Origin: Megaustenia siamemsis
Taxonomy: Eukaryota > Mollusca > Gastropoda > Stylommatophora > Ariophantidae
Direction: 5' to 3'
DNA: 64,000 nt
NCBI GenBank assembly: GCA_032433765.1
Contig: JAVIAB010000092.1
Location: 108,194,396-108,258,395 of the forward strand
The notes under the pieces are model-generated. The model was not told the origin of the DNA, ran no database searches, and worked only from the letters and a program-made list of their open reading frames with translations. The translations under genes were made by a program, and so were the position numbers. Shown here piece after piece: positions 55,112 through 64,000 of the stretch. Numbering within the stretch: position 1 is the stretch's first letter; each line of letters opens with the position of its first letter.

Positions 55112-55796
55112 CATCATCATCAAGTACCGGGCCTGCTGGCGTAGGTGATCATGTCTCTCCACAACTTTCGATCTCGGCAGCTAAATATCATTTCCGTTGT
55201 TGACCTTCTGCCAAGCCATTCTCTTAAGCTGTCTGTTATTTTTTCTCTTTGCTTCTCTCTATCTCTTCGTCCCTCAATTTTTCTAGTTGTTACAAATATA
55301 TTCCAGTTGTTTTCTTCTCATTACATGGCCAAAAAATGATGATTGTTTCTTCCTAATATTGGAAATTAGCTCTCTTTTTGCTTTTACCTCAGAACATCTT
55401 CATTACTCTTCTTAGCTGTCCATGGTACTCTCAACATTCTTCTGTAAAACCACATTTCTACAGACTCTAGTGATTTTCTTGTCTGTTGTTCTATTGTCCA
55501 TGATTCGCATCCATATGTTAAGACTGGCTCTACGTACAATTTAAGAACTCTTTTTCTTGTTTCTATTGTCAAAAATGGATTGCATAGTATCTTCCTCATT
55601 TTTTGGAAAGCTGCTTTTGCCTGAGCCATTCTGCACCTCACCTCTTTTGTACATCTTCCGTCTGAGGTTAACAAAGTTTCCAAATATTTAAATTCATTTA
55701 CCTGTTTTAGTATTGTTCCACTTGTCTTTATTTCGCACTGAGCGGATGTCTTTTTCTTTGTTGTTACCATTACCTCTGTCTTTTTGCTATTATTTG
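55112..55796 (-). mobile_element. LINE family B, 5'-truncated, 11-bp TSD
   Basis: The minus strand has NEFKYLETLLTSDGRCTKE, RKILCNPFLTIETRKRV, LYVEPVLTYGCESWTIEQQT, EMWFYRRMLRVPWTAKKSNE, then (with frame breaks) the FFGHVMRRE-like motif and C-terminal end and a (GAT)n-type tail at 55112-55123. It is flanked by CACTTCTCAAT at 55101-55111 and 55797-55807. The RT palm is missing. The insert length of 685 bp is thus exact. Confidence 0.95.
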
Positions 55797-55829
55797 CACT
55801 TCTCAATAGCATGACAAAAATTGAAGTCA

Positions 55830-55965
55830 AACTGCCTTGTCTCTCTCTCTCTCTCTCTCTCTCTCCCTCTCTCTCTCTTCCTCTCTCTCCCCTCCCCTTT
55901 CCTCTCTCTCCACTCCACTCCACTCTCCTCTCTCTCTCCCTCCCTTCTCTCTCCGTCCTCGGTTA
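55830..55965. repeat. (CT)n low-complexity tract
   Basis: Impure CT/CCT repeats, giving shadow frames on both strands. Confidence 0.9.
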
Positions 55966-56285
55966 AGTAACAAAATCACAAGTACATACATTATATATTC
56001 TCTGTTAAATTTATGTTTAATCCATTTAATTAGTTATGTTGAGTGTTTTAGTTATCTAATACTGGGTCTTCAGTACTAGTTTTAAAGGAAGTCAATTCAC
56101 TTAGTAACCTAAGTGATAATATAAGACTAAAAGTGCTGGCTTCAGCCATGAAGTTCATGATAAAAGTTGAACGTTCCTCTTTGACACCGAATTATTTCAT
56201 TTTTGCTCAACTACATTCTAACATCAACTATGACTTACTTCAGCTACGACTTTCCAAAATAGTATTAAATTGTAGCTCAGCGACT
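55966..56285. other. Intergenic spacer, nothing recognised
   Basis: AT-rich sequence between the CT tract and the satellite. Confidence 0.5.
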
Positions 56286-58895
56286 CAGTCTTTAGCTTAG
56301 ATTCCCCAACTCCAACTCAGACTTGTGCTTGATTCCCTAACTCCAACTCAGACTTCAACTGTTACTCCTAAACTCCAACTCAGTCTTCAGCTGTGACTTC
56401 ACAACTCCAACTCAGACTTCAGATGTGGCTTCACAACTCCAACTCACACTTCAGCTGTGACTTCCCAACTCCAACTCAGACTTCAGCCTGACTCCGCAAC
56501 TCCAACTCAGCCTTCAACTTAACTTCCCAACTCCAACTCAGACTTCATTTGTGGCTTCCCAACTTCAACTCAGACTTCAGATGTGGCTTCACAACTCCAA
56601 CTCAGACTTCATTTGTGGCTTCCCAACTTCAACTCAGCCTTCAACTTGACTCCCCAACTCCAACTCAGCCTATAACCTAACTCCACATCTCCAACTCAGA
56701 CTTCTCGACTCCACATCTCCAACTCAGACTTCTTGACTTCATATCTCCAACTCAGACTTCCTGACTCCACATCTCCAACTCAGACTTCTCGACTCCACAT
56801 CTCCAACTCAGACTTCTCGACTCCACATCTCCAACTCAGACTTCTTGACTCCACATCTCCAACTCAGACTTCTTGACTTCACATCTCCAACTCAGACTTC
56901 TTGACTCCACATCTCCAACTCAGACTTCTCGACTCCACATCTCCAACTCAGACTTCTTGACTTCATATCTCCAACTCAGACTTCCTGACTCCACATCTCC
57001 AACTCAGACTTCTAGACTCCACATCTCCAACTCAGACTTCTCGACTCCACATCTCCAACTCAGACTTCTTGACTCCACATCTCCAACTCAGACTTCTTGA
57101 CTTCACATCTCCAACTCAGACTTCTTGACTCCACATCTCCAACTCAGACTTCTCGACTCCAAATCTCCAACTCAGACTTCTCGACTCCACATCTCCAACT
57201 CAGACTTTTTGACTCCACATCTCCAACTCAGACTTCTTGACTTTACATCTCCAACTCAGACTACTTGACTCCACATCTCCAACTCAGACTTCTTGACTCC
57301 ACATCTCCAACTCAGACTTCTTGACTCCACATCTCCAACTCAGATTTCTTGACTCCACATCTCCAACTCAGAATTCTTGACTTCACATCTCCAACTCAGA
57401 CTTCCTGACTCCACATCTCCAACTCAGACTTCTTGACTCCACATCTCCAACTCAGACTTCAACTTGACTCCACATCTCCAACTCAGACTTCTTGACTCCA
57501 CATCTCCAACTCAGACTTCTTGACTCCACATCTCCAACTCAGACTTCTTGACTCCACATCTCCAACTCAGACTTCTTCTTGACTCCACATCTCCAACTCA
57601 GACTTCAACTTGACTCCACATCTCCAACTCACTCAGATTTCTTCTTGACTCCACATCTCCAACTCAGACTTTTTCTTGACTCCACATCTCCAACTCAGAC
57701 TTCAACTTGACTCCACATCTCCAACTCAGACTTCAACTTGACTCCACATCTCCAACTCACTCAGACTTCAACTTGACTCCACAACTCCAACTCAGACTTC
57801 AACTTGACTCCACATCTCCAACTCAGACTTCAACTTCACTCCACATCTCCAACTCAGACTTCTTCTTGGCTTCACAACTCCATTTCAGACTTCAACTTCA
57901 CTCCACATCTCCAACTCAGACTTCAACTTGACTCCACATCTCCAACTCATACTTCTTCTCGACTCCACATCTCCAACTCAGACTTCAACTTGACTTCACA
58001 TCTTCAACTCAGACTTCAACTAGACTCCACATCTCCAACTCAGACTTCAACTCGACTCCACATCTCCAACTCAGACTTCAACTCGACTCCACATATCCAA
58101 CTCAGACTTCAACTCGACTCCACATCTCCAACTCAGACTTCAACTTGACTCCACATCTCCAACTCATACTTCTTCTCGACTCCACATCTTCAACTCAGAC
58201 TTCAACTCGACTCCACATCTCCAACTCAGACTTCAACTCGACTCCACATCTCCAACTCAGACTTCAACTTGACTTCACATCTTCAACTCAAACTTCAACT
58301 TGACTCCACATCTCCAACTCAAACTTCATCTTGACTCCACATCTCCGACTCAGACTTCAACTTGACTTCACATCTTCAACTCAGACTTCAACTTGACTCC
58401 ACATCTCCAACTCAGACTTCAACTTGACTTCACATCTTCAACTCAGACTTCAACTTGACTCCACATCTTCAACTCAGATTTCAACTTGACTTCACATCTT
58501 CAACTCAGACTTCAACTTGACTTCACATCTTCAACTCAGACTTCAACTCGACTCCACATCTCCAACTCAGACTTCAACTTGACTTCACATCTTCAACTCA
58601 GACTTCAACTTGACTCCACATCTTCAACTCAGACTTCAACTCGACTCCACATCTCCAACTCAAACTTCAACTTGACTTCACATCTTCAACTCAGACTTCA
58701 ACTTGACTTCACATCTTCAACTCAGACTTCAACTCGACTCCACATCTCCAACTCAGACTTCAACTTGACTTCACATCTTCAACTCAGACTTCAACTCGGC
58801 TCCTCATCTCCAACTCAGTCTTCTTCTTGACTCCACATCTCCGACTCAGACTTCATCTTGACTCCTCAACTCCGACTTTAACTAAGACCCCCATG
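56286..58895. repeat. 28/31-bp satellite, ~2.6 kb
   Basis: The unit is CTCCACATCTCCAACTCAG plus ACTTCTTGA (28 bp) in 56690-57560, and the same with ACTTCAACTTGA (31 bp) in 57590-58800. Outer edge units are diverged (CCCAACTCCAACTCAG). So two related period lengths occupy separate halves, with a short mixed zone near 57450-57720. Open frames here are shadows. Confidence 0.95.
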
Positions 58896-59397
58896 GATTC
58901 CTACATTAGCTGCGACACCACAATTCCGTCTCATTGTTGTGCTAACGCATGACTAGAAACTCTTAAATATGTGTCATCTAATTAATAAATTGAGCTCGGT
59001 TCTCTAGCAATTAGAATAAATCAATCTATCACATAACAAAAATAGAAAACCAAATCATTCCTTAGAATACTGTGTGACTTCTGGCCTAACACTGTCTCTA
59101 AAAGAGATATGCACATTAAAATGTAGTTGAAGCTATCACTATGGATATTCATAAAATGAAAACGGTGCAGGATGGATCTTTTCAGATTGCCTCCAAAATT
59201 CTTGCCAAAGATAGCTCTGAGCTCTAGATAGCAACAAAACATGGCAAACAATAGTATTTAAAGAACTTGATGAGAGTGGCAATCCTTTTGGTGGGGTTCC
59301 TGAAGAAAGACTACTATTGGCCGCTTTATGTGCCATAAGGGGATTTACTGAGTTCTTGTAACTGAAGTACCACTGTTCATAATTTGTATATGTTCAT
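58896..59397. other. Intergenic, nothing recognised
   Basis: No recognisable gene. Confidence 0.5.
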
Positions 59398-59408
59398 CAA
59401 TATTAGGA

Positions 59409-59647
59409 AGAATCAATCATCATTTTTTGGCCACGTAATGAGAAGAGAACAGCTGGAATAAATTGTAACAACTGGACAAATTGAGGGACGAAGAGATAGA
59501 GGGAAGCAAAGAGAAAAAAATACCAGACAGCTTAAGAGAATGGCTTGGCAGAAGGTCAACAACAGAAATGATAAATAACTGTCGAGATCGAAAGTCGTGG
59601 AGAGACATGATCACCTACGCCCGCAGGCCTGGTACTTGATGATGATG
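59409..59647 (+). mobile_element. LINE family B 3' end, 239 bp, 11-bp TSD
   Basis: Reads SFFGHVMRREQLE in frame, then RRDRGKQRE-like and the RDRKSWRDMITYAR end with GT-stop and a (GAT)n tail. Flanked by ATATGTTCATC at 59398-59408 and 59648-59658 (perfect). It is a very short 5'-truncated insertion. Confidence 0.95.
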
Positions 59648-59658
59648 ATATGTTCATC

Positions 59659-60812
59659 TCAAAAGTTTATACTTATCGCTTTTGCACTCTCATGCTTCAA
59701 CCTCACCTGAACTTGATTTCAACTCCTACTGTACAATCTTGTTTGAAACTATCAGACCAGTATCATACACTATACTTACAACTACGATAACTCATCAGTG
59801 CTAAATCCCTAAGAACTTCCACACGTAGAATATCGCTTTGTCAGAAACCAGTTTTGACCTCCACACGGGTTAAACGATTCCTGGTAACTAATTTTCTAAG
59901 CAGCATCACGCGATCAGAAGGCAACTGTCATCTTATTCCGTTCCAAAGAGGATCGGCTCAGCACTACATGACCGATAGTACTAGAGTTTGCTCAAAGACT
60001 CGGACAGACAAGAAAGCAATTAAGAGCCACCAGCTTAATATCGATAACGCTTTGGCTTCCGACCAGTTTCTAATAATCTTAGCGTGATCAGATTTGTTCC
60101 GTTATAACTCCCTTTAGTTTGTGTTCGCTTTGACGAGGGTTTGAATAACTCTCGGGATCAGTTTTATCGACATATTGCAATAATGACATTAATGAGATAC
60201 TGAGACAAGAAATGATTTGTACCACATGTGGAAGTTGGTATTGATATTGCTTTTACTGTCTATTTTCTACTTTGTTTAATTCATTAGAATTATGTAAGAA
60301 AACTGCATGTGAGAACATGTTGGTTCCCTACCTCGCAATTACAAAACCAAGTATGACATAAACCTATATTTGTACACATGACTTGTGGGCATTGATTCGA
60401 CAGTTCATCAAATTGCATCACATAGTTGTATTTGCTTTAAAACGGAAGCTTTTGGGATCTTTATTTGGTATAAAGTTCCAGAAGTTTAATTAATATTTTA
60501 TATTTGTTTTACAATTTAATAGTCTGTAATTGTTATACACTTAAACTGGTTTTATGTGTTGTACAATTGAACGTTCTGTATTTGTTATACAGTATCATTG
60601 TGTAATTCAATTTTTCAAAATTCAAAAATTGCTGACATATAGTTTTTGTTGTTCGATAAAGAGGTGTGTGTATGTGTGTGTGCGTACGCGCGACACAATC
60701 GAGAAGTGTGTATATCTGGTGCATATTGAGAATTGTGTACATGGAGCACAATTGAGAAAAGTGCATATGTTGTACAACAGAGAAGTTTTTTTTTACATTT
60801 TACAATTTTGAA
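59659..60812. other. Intergenic; degenerate repeats after 60.5 kb
   Basis: 59659-60500 has nothing recognisable. From about 60530 there are degenerate TTGTACAATTGA / GTTATACA / GTGTATATGTGG segments that look like diverged units at the edge of the 52-bp satellite, and a short (GT)n tract near 60663-60682. Confidence 0.55.
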
Positions 60813-61475
60813 ATGTGCATATGTTGTAGAGTTGAGAAGCGTATATATGTGGCTGAGTTGAGAAATGTGTATATGTTGTAGAGTTGAGAAGCGTATATAT
60901 GCGGCTGAGTTGAGAAATGTGTATATGTTGTAGAGTTGAGAAGCGTATATATGTGGCTGAGTTGAGAAATGTGTATATGTTGTAGAGTTGAGAAGCGTAT
61001 ATATGCGGCTGAGTTGAGAAATGTGTTTATGTTGTAGAGTTGAGAAGCGTATATATGTGGCTGAGTTGAGAAATGTGCATATGTTGTAGAGTTGAGAAGC
61101 GTATATATGTGGCTGAGTTGAGAAATGTGTATATGTTGTAGAGTTGAGAAACGTATATATGTGGCTGAGTTGAGAAATGTGTATATGTTGTAGAGTTGAG
61201 AAGCGTATATATGTGGCTGAGTTGAGAAATGTGTATATGTTGTAGAGTTGAGAAGCGTATATATGTGGCTGAGTTGAGAAATGTGTACATGTTGTAGAGT
61301 TGAGAAGCGTATATATGTGGCTGAGTTGAGAAATGTGCATATGTTGTAGAGTTGAGAAGCGTATATATGTGGCTGAGTTGAGAAATGTGTATATGTTGTA
61401 GAGTTGAGAAGCGTATATATGTGGCTGAGTTGAGAAATGTGTATATGTTGTAGAGTTGAGAAATGTGTATATCAA
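60813..61475. repeat. 52-bp satellite, about 12 copies
   Basis: The unit is made of two related halves: GTTGAGAAATGTGTATATGT plus TGTAGA, and GTTGAGAAGCGTATATATGT plus GGCTGA. Each half is 26 bp, so a 26-bp ancestor was doubled and then amplified as 52 bp. Variants (GCATATG, GCGGCTGA) recur at regular intervals, which suggests amplification in blocks. Confidence 0.95.
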
Positions 61476-61639
61476 CGGCATATTGTATGTTTGAAATTAG
61501 AGGGATCCAGGACGTGAGACGGAACTTTAAGCTTGACCTTTAACCTGATAATTTGCAAACTTAATACCACAACCAATATCAACAAAGTCAAAACCTATCC
61601 AGGAGCAGAAGAGAAACAAACAAAGATCTAATTCATCAA

Positions 61640-61746
61640 CAATACCACTAGACAGTTTTAAATCAAAAAGATGTATTGTATAAGTATCATTGACATCTTT
61701 TTTGATTTAAAACTGTCTAGTGGTATTGTATTGTATAAGTATCATT
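61640..61746. repeat. Hairpin with linked direct repeat
   Basis: The arm 61640-61674 (AATACCACTAGACAG and on, to AAAGATGT) has its complement at 61692-61728. The 17-nt spacer ATTGTATAAGTATCATT (61675-61691) is repeated directly after the hairpin at 61730-61746. This pattern fits a template-switch during synthesis. Confidence 0.9.
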
Positions 61747-61784
61747 AACAAGTAAAGAACACACATCAGAAGCTGCTAGAAGGA

Positions 61785-63775
61785 GGGATTGAGTAGTACA
61801 GAAGAGAAAATCTTATGAAAAAGTTACAATCAAATGGCGATGACAAAGAAAAGTATACAAGAAACTTGCGACATCTTACCCAAAAAGGAAAAGAACAAAG
61901 AACAAAAATGGATACCTGACGCCACCTTTGATGGAAGAAAGAAGACAAGCTAAGAACACTACCCAATACAACAAAATAGATAATGAAATATGTAAAATGT
62001 GCAAAAAGGCAACAGAAGACCGGCTGAGCTAACGATGTCTAGAAATCTAAACTATGGAAAATAAACGAGATTTAGGGGGTGGGGGATGTAAACAGAAATA
62101 AAGAGAATATCTAGTAAAAAAAATGGTTAAGCCACAGAAAGTATATGTATTGCAAACAAAAAAAAGGAAAAATTTTAACAGACAACAAAGAAATTATAAA
62201 TAGATGTCTGGGATATATAACAGAATTATTTTATGGCGAAAGAGAAAAGAAACCAATTATAAAATGTACGTAAGGCTCTAAAATCTTAAAATCGAAAGTG
62301 TCAAAAAAAACTATTCAAGCAATGAACAAGGGAAAAAACTGCAAGACCTAACAAATTACAGATAGGGATTAAGAAGACACTAGAAGATTTGGGCATCACA
62401 GACATATGCATCGATATATACCATAAAGGGCACATACCAAATGAAGTAAATCCATCAACTTTCATTTAATTGCCTAAAAATAAATGTGCAGTTGGATGCA
62501 GTGATTTTAAAACAATAAACCTAATGAGCTAGGTAACAAAAATATTGCTAAAAATTATACAAGGAAGGATTCAGAATAAAATCAATATAGAATTAGAAGA
62601 ACAACAATTTGGATTTTGGAGAAATAGTGGGACAAAAGAAGCCATATTCTGAGTTAGAAGATTAATCGAAAAGTACACAAAAAGTAAATAAACCAAAATA
62701 TGCCTGCTTTATAGACTGCACTAAAGCTTCTGATAGAATACACCATAAACAACTTATAGAATGCCTAAAAGATATACATCTAGATGACATGGACATAGGA
62801 CTAATATGTAATTTATACTGGGAGCAAACAGAAATATTAAAATATAACAAGGAGAACTCTACACCCATTGATATAAAAAGAGGGGTAGGAGAGGGATGCA
62901 TCCTATCACCAAGCTTGTTCAATCTATACACTGAGCAAATCTTTAAAAACATCGTAGAGATGCCAGGCCTGAACATCAATGGAAAGATAATCAATAACCT
63001 AAGATATGCTGACAATACTGTACTAATAGCAGAAAATCTTAAAGATCTAGAACAATTACTTAATGAAATAAACATGACAAAAACAAAAATTGATTAGATA
63101 TGAATATCAAAAAGACTTAAACTATGATTATAAACAAATATAATACTCAAAACCCACAAGTGGATATCAAAATTTAAAGAATAGACCTGGAGACAGTTCA
63201 GAACTACAACTACCTTGGTAATACAATAACCAGTGATGGAGAATGTAAAACTGAAATGAACAAAAGAATAGGAATGACAAAAAGTAATTTAATGCCATGA
63301 AAAATATACTAACATCAAAATAAATAACATCAGAACTAAAATTAAGAATAGCAAAATGTTATGTCTTCTCAACATTCCTGTATGGTGCAAAAACATGGAC
63401 ATTACACAAGAAAACAACAGAAAATTGAAGTCTTTAAAATGTGGATTTATAGAAGAATTGGATGGAAAGAAAATAAAACAAACAAAGACGTCTTAAAACA
63501 ATTAAAATATCAAGATAACTACTAAATACAATTCAAACAAGACAAATAAGACTTTTGGGCCATGTTAAAAAACACAACAGCCTACTAAATGTAATCTTGG
63601 AAGGGAAAATACAGGGTAAAAGAAGCAGATCAAGACTAACATGGACGAGTAACATCAAAAGATGGACATGTTAACCTATGACAACCTGCACCATCAAAAC
63701 CAGAGACAGCGGAATGGCGTTCCATGGAAGCCAACCTCCGATGCGGAGACGGCACTTAATGATGATGATAAAGAT
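61785..63775 (+). pseudogene. LINE family C, long relic with RT
   Basis: In several frames: post-endonuclease linker (EETCDILPKKEKNKEQ-like, then KIDNEICKMCKKATEDRLS) near 61850-62030; RT region with YACFIDCTKASDRIHH near 62705, RGVGEGCILSPSLFNLY near 62880 and LRYADNTVLIAENL near 63000; then YNYLGNTITSDGECKTEM near 63205; and the C-terminal MEANLRCGDGT with a (GAT)n tail at 63755. The catalytic RT box is YADN where YADD is needed. Multiple stops and frameshifts. The same 3' end occurs at 4437-4916. Confidence 0.9.
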
Positions 63776-63840
63776 CACAACTTCCAGCTTCTATGTAAAA
63801 TGTGCCTTTCAGTTAAATTATCATAATTACATCATACTAT

Positions 63841-64000
63841 GGGAGCCGCGATAGCTCAGTGGTTAGTGAACTGGACTACACAGGACAGGAGGTAGGGTTC
63901 GATCCCAATCGACGGCCACCGGTTCACCAAGCCATTAATGGGTACTGGATTTTTTTTCTGGGAAAGTAAAGTGGCACGGGCGTAATACCGAGCACATTAC
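63841..64000 (+). mobile_element. SINE family S, cut by the window end
   Basis: Head GGGAGCCGCGATAGCTCAGT, B box GGTTCGATCCCA, and body up to ACCGAGCACATTAC at the last base. The missing 3' part lies beyond the window. Confidence 0.93.

Noticed and set aside
60615..61481. 288-codon frame on the minus strand in the 52-bp satellite
   Set aside because: Repeating IYTFLNSATYIRFSTLQH-type peptide from the satellite; no independent coding evidence.

Overview
This window is eukaryotic, almost certainly from an invertebrate animal. It carries many decayed non-LTR retrotransposons, Penelope-like elements, a mariner/IS630-type DNA transposon, tRNA-derived SINEs and long satellite arrays. It has no operons, no dense coding and no convincing intact host gene. 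The species cannot be fixed from the sequence; a mollusc or another lophotrochozoan or marine invertebrate is a guess only. Every coding trace that I recognise belongs to a mobile element and is truncated, frameshifted or mutated at catalytic residues. Most long open frames are artefacts of tandem repeats with a unit divisible by three or lacking stop codons.

Layout. 1-8.8 kb: AT-rich intergenic DNA with LINE fragments (2.0, 4.1, 4.4-4.9, 5.7, 8.0 kb), two foldback hairpins (3.1-3.4 and 8.3-8.6 kb) and 49-bp and 22-bp minisatellites. 8.87-11.32 kb: a complete but dead mariner/IS630-like transposon with ~107-bp terminal inverted repeats (TIRs), a TA duplication and a six-fold internal amplification of its C-terminal codons. 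11.45-14.91 kb: a 5'-truncated Penelope-like element (RT plus GIY-YIG) with inverted pLTR-like arms, each carrying a hammerhead-like motif. 15.7-30.4 kb: LINE relics, one SINE family in several structural states, an unnamed dispersed repeat, a (TTCC)n tract and a 21-bp satellite.

30.43-40.48 kb: the most striking object, a ~10-kb near-perfect palindrome. Its arms are 4.8 and 5.2 kb around a ~77-bp loop, with AGTAGT...ACTACT ends and a 6-bp direct repeat CACGTA. Ends and duplication length match what is known of Polinton/Maverick elements, but no Polinton core gene is present. One arm carries a SINE insertion with a 13-bp duplication whose empty site is preserved in the other arm.

40.9-50.4 kb: two polypyrimidine satellites (~33-bp and 20-bp units), separated by a 5'-truncated LINE with a 12-bp duplication; the larger array is ~7.6 kb and shows higher-order duplications. 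51-55.9 kb: an RNase H-bearing LINE relic, a second and more decayed Penelope-like element recognised by protein homology to the first, and another LINE with an 11-bp duplication. 56.3-58.9 kb: a 28/31-bp satellite. 59.4 kb: a 239-bp LINE end with a perfect duplication. 60.8-61.5 kb: a 52-bp satellite. 61.8-63.8 kb: a long LINE relic whose RT catalytic YADD reads YADN. The window ends inside a SINE.

Together the elements form a nested insertion record. LINEs probably supplied the enzymes that moved the SINEs, and several insertions can be ordered in time by nesting and by preserved duplications.
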